64,000 nt of DNA from Symbiodinium natans (lineage: Eukaryota; Sar; Dinophyceae; Suessiales; Symbiodiniaceae), in contig CAJNDS010000003.1 of the NCBI GenBank assembly GCA_905221605.1, forward strand, positions 1,020,676 to 1,084,675. Reading direction: 5' to 3'. The position numbers and the translations under genes are program-made. Position 1 is the stretch's first letter. Each line of letters begins with the position of its first letter. A model generated the notes under the pieces. That model searched no databases. It saw nothing but the letters and a program-made list of their open reading frames with translations, and was not told the DNA's origin. Positions 45,410-56,059 of this stretch are shown here, piece by piece.

Positions 45410-46984
45410 GTGCTTGAGGGGTTGAGGCTGCTTGGCTGCGCTGAAAAGTGCACCAGGAGATTTGGCAGCTCTGACAGGGTGATGTGAGCAGACAAAGGTC
45501 TGTGGTCGGACGCGTGAAGGACACCATCGGCGCTGCTGTTGATGCTTTTGTTCCAGCTGCTGGAATCCGGTGTTTTCGATCCTTTCTATACTAACAACAA
45601 TCGGGAATCCAACGGCGATCTGCATCCCTCGCAGGCCAGAACATTGTCGCCTGAGGATGACATGAAGGCCCCGACAAATCTGGGAGTGGGCGAGGGGGCG
45701 CTTTTGGGTAAATGATCCTTGGCACTGTGCACAAACCTGCTGTCACGTGCCGTCATTGTCCACGGGCCCACATGGTCGCTGACGACTGTCTTGGAGCAAG
45801 CGCCCTTCATACCAGTAGTGCCTCCTTGCATACGGGCCAGCCCCAGGCCCTTGCCCTCACTGCAGCTGTGGTTTGCTTCAAGGCTCACAGCCAAGAGTCT
45901 GGCGATCTGCTGTACCGCCAGTGTGACCTGCTGGGCACTCTGTTTCCTGGCTCCTGAATGCGCAAATGAGTCCTCATTCCTCCGGATTCAGCTGGCTCGA
46001 TGCGGCAAAACTCTGGTGTCATCGAAGGATAGCAAAAGTGGCAAATGCAGTTTACGAAACATTGTAAAGAGTGCATCGATGGCAGTGCTCAAGCCTGGGC
46101 GACATAACCAAGTCTCAGCGAGGCCTCCCAGCGCCTTTCCCGAGAAAGATGGGGATGCAACGGAGCGCTTCTCAGGATCATAATGGGTTCTCAATGTGAC
46201 GAAGCGAGCCACGAGCATGCCACGCAATGCAGCGTTTGCAACTTGTGTGCGCTGTCCCAGGTCACGGCGATCAAGTGGTGTTTGCCGGCCCTTCTGCCCG
46301 ACAAGACCTTCCGCTGTCGGCTCCCCAGTGGAGAAGCCGGAATGTTCCTTGCAGCACCGGGCGTCTGCCATCTGCAGTCCTGGCAGATGCCACAGACTCT
46401 GAGGTACAGTTGAAGCTCGGTTTGAGACGAACACGGCTGTCCATTGGTTTCCGAACTCAGATTCGACATTCTGCTTCAAGCGAGCTTGGCATGGGCAGCA
46501 ACAACCAGGTAGCACGGCATCGCGTGGCAATGGCATGTATGTGCAAGCAAGGTGGACTCCATTGATGAAGCTCGGAGCTCGCCATAAAGCATAGCTTGCT
46601 GTGTAACCGGGCTACTGACTGGGAGCGCTGATTCTCCTTGATTTCGCTGCGCAAGTGTACGTAAAGGCTGATACTGCCTCCACGAATGAGTCCACTGTGC
46701 CACTTTCCGGTACCATGTCATGTTGTGAGCCAGCACGTTGTGATGTGGGTTCGTCTATACTCTACACTTGCAAAAGGCCTTAGAAACACAGGGCGACCTG
46801 CCTCTGCAAGCGTATGCCAACCGTTCAGAAGACAGACACACCGTCGAGCAGATCTCAAGTCGGCATGTTGAAAGGGTATCGGCCTGCAAATTTAGGAGGC
46901 CATTGTGTCTGTGTCCCGAACCACTTGGAGTACTGGCGACACATCCTAGTTACACGTGTGGCAAGAGCTGTCGAAACGTGAAAA
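45410..46984. other. Region without a firm gene
   Basis: Overlapping frames on both strands at 45719-46183 (+) and 45988-46536 (-, 182 codons). The + frame ends in an acidic segment (FPEKDGDATERFSGS) and might be an exon. No domain in either. Confidence 0.3.
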
Positions 46985-47229
46985 TCTCACTGGGAGCTCC
47001 GCTTCCAAGGTCGGAAGAGTTTGTAGTTGAGCGCGTGCCACCTCCAGCACCTCCTGAACTTGCCCCAGTTGCGGACTTGCCCACGTGCCAACCTTACTCG
47101 CCCTTCTTTGCACCAAGAAGAATCCAGCAACGATCTGGGACCCTGTCGAAGCTACGCAGGCCGCAACTGCAGAAACTCCTCGCTCGGCGTGCCCCAGGTT
47201 CCACGAGCTATATCGTGGTGTTTGGGCCT
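46985..47229 (+). CDS. Probable exon, Pro-rich then basic
   Basis: Reads LGAPLPRSEEFVVERVPP, then APPELAPVADLPTCQPYS, RRIQQRSGTLSKLRRPQL and QKLLARRAPG. A proline-rich linker followed by a basic helix. The frame closes at TAG 47230-47232. Unknown family. Confidence 0.5.
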
Positions 47230-47338
47230 TAGATTTTCTTCAAAAAAAGAAGACTATGTCTGGGTTCGACATGTCTTAAGTGCACATTTTCGTCTACTCT
47301 CCGATGTTTTTGTTAGGCGCTGGCCATGGCGGGTCCAG

Positions 47339-47458
47339 GGCAGACCCGTGGAGCTGCTCCGTGACGCATGCCACGCCCTGGAGCCGGAAGCCAAGACGAA
47401 TCCAAGAAGGGCATCTAAAGAAAGACACGATGCCAGCACACAATGCGCCCTCTGCTCT
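47339..47458 (+). CDS. Probable exon, helical
   Basis: Acceptor GCGGGTCCAG, phase 0. Reads GRPVELLRDACHALEPEA, then KTNPRRASKERHD. Likely follows the exon at 46985. Confidence 0.5.
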
Positions 47459-47460
47459 TG

Positions 47461-47570
47461 AAGAACAGCTCCGAGCTTGTTCTGCAGGTTCTGCCCGAGT
47501 CTGGCGCGGCAATCGTTGAGGGATCCGACTTCAAGGCTCTGCCGGCAAGCCATGTCAGTGATGTGAGAGT
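47461..47570 (+). CDS. Probable exon, beta-type composition
   Basis: Reads NSSELVLQVLPESGAAIV, then EGSDFKALPASHVSDVRV. It starts after GCTCTTGAAG in phase 0. A small folded domain is possible. The 3' edge is approximate. Confidence 0.5.
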
Positions 47571-48249
47571 GATGTCAGTGCATACTGGACAACCTCCCAG
47601 CATCTCCTGGAACAGCGCTCAGGCCTCTCGACCCCAAAGGCGAGAACGCTGTTGTTGGCCGCTTTCTGAGCAATTGGCCTTTTTGTCGATACGTCTGTGA
47701 CGCAGAGAGTGGAAGCTGACTTGGTTGGCATGACCCCGTTTTTCTTGCCGGGTGGTGTGGGCTGCACTCATTGAAGGGTCTGGCAGTTTTGGGCCACATA
47801 TGACGTCGCTTGTCACATCCGGTCAAGGTCGTGCCACTGGGCCCTGGAAGGAGCCAAAGGCCGAGTGGTTGCAAGAAAGATTTCACAATGAGCTGGAAGA
47901 TGTCGACGGACAGCAGGCGCAGCAAGTTTGCTTCGCAAACTTCGAGAGGGGCGAGGCTGTCCCGTCACCACCTGCAATGCAAGATGCAGACCAAATGTGT
48001 GTTTGTTAAGGGCCTTGCCGCATCTTGTGCCTAAGCCCAGAAAGGACCGGTGACTCACACACATTACGCACACCCAAGGGTCCTAAGAGAACGACACTAC
48101 AAGTCCGTCCCCAGAAACCGAAACCCATGAAAAGAAGCCTGAAAGGAGTGAGTGGGAAGTAACTTCTTGCATTGCGAGTGGCAGCACTGGACATTCTCCA
48201 AACATCTCGCCTTCCAGAGATTATAAGGAGACCACTCATCGAAGGGGCA

Positions 48250-48467
48250 CAGAGGAACTGGGCTCTGCAGTGGTACTAACTTGGGTCGTTGAGGAAATTG
48301 GCAGAATCGACGCAATGGGCGACACAGTGCCTGCAGAGCGGACATGCAAGGTATGGTTCGAACTTCCACCGGAGGCAACGCTCGAACCCAATTGGGTGCG
48401 CCGGGCCATTTGCAAGACTCTCTTCAATGCGGGTCTAAGAGACTCTCAGGGTTTAGGAATTGATTGA
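48250..48467 (+). CDS. Probable coding exon, about 70 codons
   Basis: Reads EELGSAVVLTWVVEEIGR, then IDAMGDTVPAERTCKVWF, ELPPEATLEPNWVRRAIC and KTLFNAGL, closing at TGA 48465-48467. Composition is convincingly protein-like throughout. A GT donor at ATGCAAG|GTATGG could divide it. Likely the 3' end of the gene containing the 46.9-47.6 kb exons. Confidence 0.55.
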
Positions 48468-48639
48468 CAACACAGTGTGGTCTCGGGCTTGCTTGTTCGA
48501 CCGGGGTCTGTCGAGTAAATTATATGACCCCCTTCCCCAAAGCCCCCGAAGCATGAACTCGAAGTTGGATTCGTAAGATCTCGAGTTTGGGGTTGCAAGA
48601 TCTCTTCATTGTGTCTCTTTTCTGCCCATATATACAAAG

Positions 48640-48823
48640 GCATGCGAACTCTAATTACGAATGGTTCTCTGCAACCTGGACACTCGACTTTCTGGAGAGA
48701 GGGGGCCAGCGAACTGGAATCCAAAGGATCGTCCAAGTCATCGATCGTAGAATCTTAGAAAGTTTGGTTGGAAGACCATTGCGAACCCGTCTTCCTGGTA
48801 GGACATTCGGCACTGGGCCGTAA
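48640..48823 (+). CDS. Candidate exon, unknown
   Basis: Reads NSNYEWFSATWTLDFLER, then GGQRTGIQRIVQVIDRRI and LESLVGRPLRTRLPG. Plausible but without splice support. Confidence 0.35.
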
Positions 48824-49151
48824 GCTAGTCAGCTCATGCCGACGCCAGGTTCCACTCTTGGTGGCAAGCGGGCTTTGGACCTCCAGCGACCATGCCAGCT
48901 GCTGGCTCAGGTTGCATGGAGAGGGTTCGCTGCTGGCCACGACGAATTCACAGCATCAACGATTGACGGAGTGAAAATGAGGTGAACCCCAAACGGTCCA
49001 CTTGCGTTGGCGACTGCGAGCAGGCTGCTGTCGAGTGCGTATGTCCTGCGCACGCCTACCTACCCTCACTGCGTAACAAGTACATTGTTTGGAAAGTTTG
49101 GAAAGCAACCCACAAGGTTGAGTTTTACGGCCCCGAGTTGCTCTGTTTGCG

Positions 49152-49373
49152 ATGACTGGTGAAGCCGTGACATTGCCCTCAGGTCAGTCAGATGTTGCAG
49201 TGACTAGCGCTGCATTGCACTGCAGTGCTGCCACTGGGCCTGCTGGGAGACCAAGGACAAACGAGCGACAGTTGCAGACAGAGCAATGGAAAATGCTCAC
49301 GTGCCAAGGTTCGAACTTGCATGGCCAGCCCATCCGCCTCATCCCTACAGCTGGCGGTGCCACAGCGCGCTGA
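49152..49373 (+). CDS. Candidate ORF, 73 codons
   Basis: ATG frame MTGEAVTLPSGQSDVAVT continuing to a TGA at 49371-49373. Small residues dominate. No motif. A spliced first exon is possible. Confidence 0.3.
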   Translation: MTGEAVTLPSGQSDVAVTSAALHCSAATGPAGRPRTNERQLQTEQWKMLTCQGSNLHGQPIRLIPTAGGATAR

Positions 49374-49947
49374 GCTCAGCCACCACTGCATTACCGTGAA
49401 GAATTAAAGTAGTCCGGTGCCCAGGTGCTTCCCGCCTCGCAGGCTCTTTGCGTTGGACCGTCGGCGCCTTACTAGCTCAATCAAATGGACACGCCACATA
49501 ACTCTGTTTCAGATCTGATTCTCGCTCATGCCTGCTAGAAAGCCGGGCTGTTTCTTGGCAAATGCGTCCTTTCGTATTTTTCCGTCGAAAAGCAACGATC
49601 TCTTGAATGTATGTTTCTGTAACATGATAAAGCGACGGCCAAGACCAGGCCAGGATCAGATTGCCCCAACAGTTCAAAACCTTAGCAGAACTCCGCCGGA
49701 CGCAGATTCAGCCCGAACCCTGTGGCCTGCAAAGTCTGCATAACATGGTGAGGTTTATCCTACAATCAAGTGTTCGGAAAAATTGGCGGCATGACTTGGC
49801 ACAGAAGCCTCACATTCATGATGCTGCACATAGGACGCTAGCCGATTGTTTAGTTAGAGTGTACTGACCGCATTGGGGCCCCCTGAGCCCTACAAATTCG
49901 CCTGATGAGGGGGCAGAAGGGGTGATACGCAAAGGCACGGGAGGGGG

Positions 49948-50200
49948 ATGGCAGGGGAGTGTCCCTCATTCCGTTTCCTCGGCTCGGTTGGGCCAACCCT
50001 TGAAAGCTTGATCGTGTACAGGCCTCTCAAGGAGTCACTGGCCTGGCTTGATCAGGAAGAATCTGGTTCTGGCCCCGATGATACCGGATTAAGTGTTTCG
50101 GGGGCCTTAGCTGCGAAGCTTGGCTTCCCAGTGTCATCACATCATGGTGCAGCATGTCACTATGAAACGGCGAACTCATGCAGCTTCGCCAGCCGGAATC
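49948..50200 (+). CDS. Candidate exon, unknown
   Basis: Reads FLGSVGPTLESLIVYRPL, then KESLAWLDQEESGSGPDD and TGLSVSGALAAKLG. Mixed composition, with an acidic linker. The frame closes at 50274. Confidence 0.4.
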
Positions 50201-50384
50201 AAATCTGCAGTCCACTGGAGCGTTTAGGTCTCAGGGTCTGCGTGTGTGGAGTGCCAATGCGCACGCGCTTGTGAGTATACACGTTCGGCAAGCACGAGTC
50301 TGCTTGGTCCGACTTCGGTGCGAAAACCTGGAGGGACACAACATGCAGAGGGATCCAAAGAGCCGAGGCCGCGGGTTCTGCGGC

Positions 50385-50485
50385 TTGCAGATGAAATTCC
50401 TCAACGAACAAAAACGCAGTGAAATCCTGGCGACCAGAGTATGGTTACAAGACTTAAAAAAGATGCAAACAAGTCATCGGTACAC
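50385..50485 (+). CDS. Probable exon, basic helix
   Basis: Reads MKFLNEQKRSEILATRVW, then LQDLKKMQTSH. Typical amphipathic helix. Edges are approximate. Confidence 0.4.
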
Positions 50486-50880
50486 CCCGAGTGGTTAGGC
50501 CTGACAGTAACACACCCTCAATGGTGCCATCGGAGGCCTGGGAAGGAGCCGTGAAGCACCAATTCTGCTACCGCCTTCTGACCCACCAGAAGAGAAGGAA
50601 GCGAGGAGGCTTCTGGGAAAAAAGTGTTCTTTTTGCTGCTTATTGCTGCTGCTGTGATTCTGCTAGCTCCGCTATTTGCAGGCCTGCAGACGCTCAAGTC
50701 AACTGTCTCAGAGGACCGCCCTGTGCAACATGCTTGAGTCTCCTCTGCCAATCTCTGCCAGTCTAGTAGCAATGCTGGTATCGAAGCACGAAGCACTACA
50801 AGCATTCATGCTGGCAGGACTCGGAAGCATCCGACTTCACAGAGGATGGAAGTCCCTCTACCTCACTTCCGCAGGCAAAG

Positions 50881-50901
50881 GTTGTTGTTGTTGTTGTTGT
50901 A
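50881..50901 (+). repeat. (GTT)7 microsatellite
   Basis: Seven GTT units. Poly-Asn/Leu/Cys frames over it are artefacts. Confidence 0.9.
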
Positions 50902-51410
50902 GTGGAGAGCAGTTCTTTTCGCACCCTTCGTGATGCGACGCGTGTCCCTGGTTGTGGGTAAACGTGGCACCTGTAGCCACCTTGTGACGACTGTGCATAC
51001 ACATGTTCTGGCACAGCATAGCCATTTTTTGCAGCTGCACGATGCTGCATGCCTCCGTGAGGCTTCGCATCTCCAGCCTGTCACAGGATGGATAGAGCTG
51101 TCTCGACCTTACAGGACATGGGCAGACTCTGCAATGCTCTGTATTTCTGTATGGGTTCACGCAGCTTCAGACTAGCTCTTGCGATCTGAAGCTGTGAAGC
51201 ACGAGACTAAAACTTATGGATCCCTGTCTGTGCTAAGTCCCCCTATGACTGATGACGTCAAGCGGTTGGCAGTGGCGAGTGAGGCAAGTCGGGCTTCATG
51301 GACTTCAGGGCTGTCTCATCTAGAACTGATCTACGGCATTGCTGCATTTTCTTATCCATGCGCACGTGCACCACGGGCGACGCACTTCTCGTGCTCCGCC
51401 TCGACCAGAT

Positions 51411-51446
51411 AGAGAAAGAGAGAGAGAGAGAGAGGGAGAGAGAAAG
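51411..51446 (+). repeat. (AG)n tract
   Basis: Imperfect AG repeat of 36 bp. Confidence 0.9.
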
Positions 51447-51585
51447 CGCAGTAGCGGGAGAGAAGAGCAATGATGAAAGAAGTCAGCAGCTTGCACTGCC
51501 TTGCCGAAGTCGTACCAGGTAGAAGACAGTCAGGCTGAGTTGCTTCGCTCGTGCAGGCCTGAGTAAGCATACAGACCAAGAACTT

Positions 51586-51740
51586 GTGGTTCATAGCGAG
51601 CATGGCATACGAGATTCGATGGAACCATTGAACACGCTCACAAGGCCCGACGAATCGTCGCTCCTTGCCGAGTTTTCCCGGCGCCTTACGCCACAGGAGT
51701 GGCAACGACTCGCCTGGAGCTGCGGCCCCAGAGCCAAGTC
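51586..51740 (+). CDS. Probable exon, unknown
   Basis: Reads MEPLNTLTRPDESSLLAE, then FSRRLTPQEWQRLAWSCG and PRAKS. The LLAEFSRRLTPQEWQRLAW stretch is a convincing helix-turn-helix-like pair by pattern, but no known family is assigned. Confidence 0.45.
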
Positions 51741-52034
51741 GACTTGTTGGCATGCACATGTCATCATGCTGCTTTGTCATGTATGGCTTTTCAATCAATG
51801 TCACTGCAGGACACTATCACCAACGGCAGGAGGCCCTTCACAAGGGTTCCGAATTAGGCAAAGGAATGCTGATCATGCTGATCCTGTTTAACGCTCTTAA
51901 ACTTACTTGCATGACATCTTGTGGCGTTCCTTGTATCATCTCACCGAAGTTAGGATCGCGTGCCATGGATCCGCAGCTTTCGGGCAGGGAAAAGTTTTGA
52001 CCACAATGCCCAGTGCCAGCACCACTAACCTCCT

Positions 52035-52125
52035 ATATCAAATGGCAGGAGTTCTTCGACCCCAGCGAGCGGGACCGCGACGTCAGAGTCTCGAAGCCAA
52101 TCTGGAAGAGCCACGCCCACCACAG
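52035..52125 (+). CDS. Probable exon, charged
   Basis: Reads IKWQEFFDPSERDRDVRV, then SKPIWKSHAHH. Starts after the ATG of CCTATATCAAATGG region. Edges are approximate. Confidence 0.4.
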
Positions 52126-52619
52126 TCTTTGTGTTCTACCTTCGCACACCGTATCTTGTCATATCGGCAGCAGCTACTCTGCCGTGTTTTTAGCAGGCTT
52201 GACCCACGTTGACTGCCCGGCGGCATCTTCATCCTTGTCACGCACTGTCGTGTAAAAGCCACGAGGAAACATCCCTCTACGATGCCTTGCGGATATATGA
52301 TGTGTGTGTCCCTCCCAGTCCGTTCGGCCCTCCCTCTCCATGTCCATCCCTGGGCTCTCTCTCCTCTCTCTCGAAAGACTGGTTCGTGTGTCTCTTGCCT
52401 CTTCTGAGGGTGAGTCAACGATGGAGCTTACCAGCCAGTGGGCAGCTCAGCCCACGCCTAGTGCGGAATGACAGCGAAGGCAATCGGTAGACGCCGCGTA
52501 CTGGCAGTAGCGGTATTTGCATGTTGAAGCATGGGAGCAACACAAAGATTTGGAATTGCCCGGTTCTATCAGCGATGTTTCATGAAATATGCAGCTTTCA
52601 GGACAGCTGCCATTAGGCA

Positions 52620-52893
52620 GACGAGCTCTCCCTGTCCTCAGGGTTCGCCTCAAGAATTTCACGACCATTCGGAGATTCGGCCGACGATGTTGTCAACATT
52701 GGGAGTGCGGGAGTGCAGCAAAGAGCGACGAGGCCAGGACACATTAACAACCTCCGGGCCTAGACCCGAAAATGTCCAAGCCAAAGCTGCAGGGGTGGAA
52801 GCCACAGCAGCGCCCAGGTTCCAGCCATCAGCCTCATTCAGAGATTCGCCGAGCCAGGCGAAAATCCGCAAAGGGTCATGTGACCTGATCTAA
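52620..52893 (+). CDS. Candidate coding region, disordered type
   Basis: Reads GSPQEFHDHSEIRPTMLS, then a Thr/Pro/Ala-rich segment ending AKIRKGSCDLI and a stop. It may be a C-terminal disordered tail. Another frame is partly open. Confidence 0.3.
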
Positions 52894-53547
52894 GCTACCG
52901 TCTGCCCATAGGTACTCCTTACAGAAAAAGAAAAGAACTTCAAAATCATTACGTGCCCCAAAGACTTCGGCTCGTCAAACAACAGCTGTTCCCCAAGTTT
53001 CTTGTAGTGTCCCTCCCCGCCCCCTAGCATGACGTCGTCCACTACCTGTTGTGTTGTGAGGTTTCAAAGGAGAGGGTGGTTTTTCGTCTTACTGGTAGCA
53101 TGGAGAAGAAGTGGATGGAATTCCATGAGGGTACTGTCGGCTTCTTTCATCCTGCGGCCACTCGGCGTGGTGCTATGTAAGGGATGGGCGCCCATTCTCC
53201 AGGGCCCCAGGAGGGTCCCAACAGGGTTTCAGGAGGGGTCCGAAAGGGTCGCAGGCAGGACGCAGCCACGACACCGACGGGGCGATGATTCCTGGTACGA
53301 GTGGCTTCCTTGAAGACACTCCAGCAAGCGGATCCGAGGAAGAAGCCGAGGTTCCCGTATTTTGTCCGCCAGACTCTCCGCAACCAAGAAGATAACACCG
53401 GCTACTGCTTCCAAGGATGCTGCCCAGAAATCCCTGCGGGAAGCAACAAGGTTCGATCCAGCAGGAGGGCCCCCGAAAAAAACTGGCAAAGCAGACTGGG
53501 CGCAGAAGGACCAGCCCTGGGTGACCTGAACTCAAAACGGTTGGGAA
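52894..53547 (+). other. Spacer upstream of the 11-bp repeat
   Basis: Overlapping frames on both strands, driven in part by Pro/Gly-rich composition (GGGTCC words near 53210-53240). No supported gene. Confidence 0.35.
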
Positions 53548-53634
53548 GGAGACGAAAAGGAGACGAAAAGGAGACGAAAAGGAGACGAAAAGGAGACGAA
53601 AAGGAGACGAAAAGGAGACGAAAAGGAGACGAAG
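53548..53634 (+). repeat. 11-bp minisatellite GGAGACGAAAA, eight copies
   Basis: Near-perfect tandem array over 87 bp. It makes Lys/Arg/Glu-rich + frames and Ser/Phe/Leu-rich - frames that are not evidence of genes. Confidence 0.95.
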
Positions 53635-53754
53635 GGGACAGATCCTGGTGTCAGTTGGTCCCAACTCTCGGCAGCGCCGGGGTGTGGTAGGGAAGCCAGC
53701 AACGCGCAATACTAAGGTTCAGCCGTCGAGCGTGTCTTTTTATAGGAGGGATTA

Positions 53755-53867
53755 CAGTAAACTCCAAAAAGTTGGGCGTCCTCATCCCCATACCCCAAAA
53801 GGTACACTAAAGAAAATCCCAGCTCTGATCATCCTTAAACCATGTTCCAACTTTCTGGAGTTTACTG
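53755..53867. mobile_element. Probable Tc1/mariner-type MITE, 113 bp
   Basis: The ends are inverted repeats starting CAGTAAACTCCA, matching over 21 bp with one mismatch (left CCAAAAAGTTGG, right CCAGAAAGTTGG). Each end is flanked by TA (53753-53754 and 53868-53869), the target duplication of the Tc1/mariner superfamily, whose ends commonly begin CAGT. There is no coding capacity, so it would be mobilised in trans. No second copy is seen in this window. Confidence 0.75.
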
Positions 53868-54160
53868 TAGAGGTTGGGAGGAAGGGGCTGCATGGGAACC
53901 TCTGACGTCCACAGCCGGTAAACTGGAAACGGCATGAAACGGCACATTGACATGCCTCATCATGCCTCCCAGTGCCGGGAGGCCACAGCTGACTTGGCAG
54001 ACACAAGGCTCCACCTTTCATGCTTTGTGTCTAGGAGTTCAGAAGGCAGAAAGCACGTTGAATGCGGTTACCAACCTCAAAAGCCCAAGCCTGAGTGCCT
54101 CAGGCATTCCCTGATGTCAACAGGCCTGCACCTTGGAATAACTGCTATGTTTATATTTCT

Positions 54161-54188
54161 ATATATATATATATACATACATACATAT
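54161..54188 (+). repeat. (TA)n-(CATA)n microsatellite
   Basis: Short run of TA followed by three CATA units. Confidence 0.9.
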
Positions 54189-54587
54189 CTCGTATGCTCG
54201 GCACCTGTCTGAAGCACGAAAATCTGAGCGCTCGTGACAACCGCCGGGAAGGTTTCTGTGCGATTCAGAGAATGCGGTATCGAGGCAATAGTTCAAGCAA
54301 GTCACGCCCAGACAAGAAGGAGGTTCCTTTTCGCCTTCGTCCTGGCCTTGAACGATTTCCAGTCTGATAGCAGATCGCAAGCACTGGGGTAAGAATTGCA
54401 CAAGCTGTCTTGCTTGATCAAGGTTCCACTCACAATGTGGAGTGGCGTGTCCGCGTGTCGGACGGAATCCGTGACAGCCTTAGGGGTGCCGTGGTGCCAT
54501 GTTCGTGTCCTCGAAGAGTTGCCGAGTTGCCGAGTTGCCCTTTTTTGCTTCCTTTGCCCTTGAGGGTCTCAGCCTAGGCTGGTCAGA

Positions 54588-54735
54588 TTGGTCTCAGCCA
54601 TCGGAGCCAGCGGGAATGGTGCCACCCATTCCGAAGCTGTCAGGGCATCTCCCTCAGAAAAAGCCGAGTCCGAGCAAGAGCTGGCGGATAAGGGTGCTGC
54701 TCAGTGCTCCTCTTCCTTGTCATCATGGTTACAGG
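54588..54735 (+). CDS. Probable exon, Ala/Ser/Glu-rich
   Basis: Reads AIGASGNGATHSEAVRAS, then PSEKAESEQELADKGAAQ and SSSLSSWLQ, ending at a good GT donor (TTACAG|GTCAGG). Disordered to helical composition. Confidence 0.45.
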
Positions 54736-54904
54736 TCAGGGCTGGCTTACAGCCAACAAGTAGGGCGAAGGCCTGTCATGGGTTTCCCCCCCAAGTGCCG
54801 ACCTTCGCAATCTCGTTGGCCTCCAAAGTATTGCCTCAGTATGCATAGCGGCCATGGGTCCTTTGAGCGCAGTCATCTAAATCTTACTCTATCTGAGTGC
54901 TTGT

Positions 54905-55046
54905 GGCGACGCGCCGCGTGCGGCGGTGCCGTGCAAGGCCCGTCCGCATGATCTTCAATCGGCGCGAGCCCACCATTGTCCGAGCGGCTCAGACCTCGGA
55001 AAAGGCAGCTAATGCCCTTTACGTTGCTGTGCCTTACTTACACTAG
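54905..55046 (+). CDS. Probable terminal exon
   Basis: Reads RARPVRMIFNRREPTIVR, then AAQTSEKAANALYVAVPY and LH, followed by TAG at about 55044-55046. Helical with an Arg-rich start. The 5' edge is unknown. May join 54588-54735. Confidence 0.45.
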
Positions 55047-55115
55047 GGGAAAATCCAGGAAACATGTGTATTAAACAACTCCTCCAGCACACTCAGACTG
55101 CAAGACCCCAGATGT

Positions 55116-55391
55116 GTGCCCCTTGCCAGATCTGCGCAAAGCTGTACTGTAGCGCAGGGAGCAGTTCGTGCTCGTGGCAACATTTGCCCATGGCTCTGTT
55201 GTGAACAGTGCCGAAGGCAGTTTGACAACTCGAGCAGTTTCGAGCAGCACCAACATTTGCAAGCTAGGCAAGCTGATGTAGAACTGTTGTTGTGGCAGTT
55301 GTGGCAGTGCACTTGCTGGGCACAACCACTTCGCTCTCTTGCACAAAGGTCTGGAGCGGTTGCCAGCCGCTTGTGGGATACGAGCACCTGA
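55116..55391 (+). CDS. Candidate ORF with a C2H2-like motif
   Basis: A 91-codon frame includes CEQCRRQFDNSSSFEQHQH: C-x2-C, then F at +4, a second aromatic, and H-x-H. Classical C2H2 zinc fingers have three to five residues between the histidines, so this is a near miss and may be coincidence. The rest is Leu/Trp-rich. Confidence 0.3.
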   Translation: MPLARSAQSCTVAQGAVRARGNICPWLCCEQCRRQFDNSSSFEQHQHLQARQADVELLLWQLWQCTCWAQPLRSLAQRSGAVASRLWDTST

Positions 55392-55570
55392 TGGAGAGCA
55401 TTGAGTACTTGGTGTCGCTCAGTGGAATTAGCCGAACATAGCGTGACTCAGTTCGAAATCGCAAGCGTTGCTTTTCGAACGATGCAAACCCCAAAGACTC
55501 TACATAAGGCGGTTCATCAATGTATAGAACCAGGTGTGCAGAAACTCACTTCATGTTGTATCCTGATTAG

Positions 55571-55661
55571 TGTGGTCCCCCGAAATTGTGAAAGAAATCC
55601 GAAAACTATTCAGCGTGGTCTGTTTGAGGAGGTCCTCCCGGAATTGTGAAAGAAATTCGGA
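55571..55661 (+). repeat. Two-copy direct repeat, about 30 bp
   Basis: GGTCCcCCgAAATTGTGAAAG-type sequence occurs at 55573 and again at 55634 (shared core AATTGTGAAAGAAAT), 61 bp apart. Confidence 0.75.
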
Positions 55662-55869
55662 CGATGCAATATTTCGGCGAGGCTGTTGAATAGAGTGTTG
55701 TCTAGAAATCGCTTCTGAACCACGCCTTAGAGACCAAAGATCTGAGCCTGAGCAAAGACTTGAAGCCTGAAACCTTGAGGCCTGAGGTTGTCGGGCCCTG
55801 AAATCTTAAGTCTCCAGGCCAGCCCCAAAGCCAAGAGTTCCTTATAAAATGCTTTTGTACCGAGATCCC

Positions 55870-56059
55870 TTTTAAAATCACATGGGTCCTAAACAATTCA
55901 TGTAAGCTCATCCGTTTTAAAATCATATGGATCCTGTTTAAATTCATACAAGCTCATCGCTTTTGAAAACATGTGGATCCCATGTAAATTTGTATGCGTT
56001 TAAGATCATATCGACCCCTTCGAAATTTTCACTCATCCCTTTCAAAATCATATAAAGCC
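55870..56059 (+). repeat. Degenerate AT-rich tandem repeat, 38-46 bp period
   Basis: Five units begin TTTTAAAATCATATGG or a variant at 55870, 55915, 55961, 55999 and 56040, sharing GGATCC and AAATTCAT words. Period and identity decrease from left to right. Confidence 0.75.

Noticed and set aside
51010-51030. TAGCCATTTT, matching an internal part of the spliced leader
   Set aside because: Ten bases match, but the following GGCTCAAG is absent and there is no flanking relict structure.
53173-53709. 178-codon antisense ORF
   Set aside because: A third of it is the 11-bp repeat and the rest is Pro/Ser/Gly-rich with no motif.
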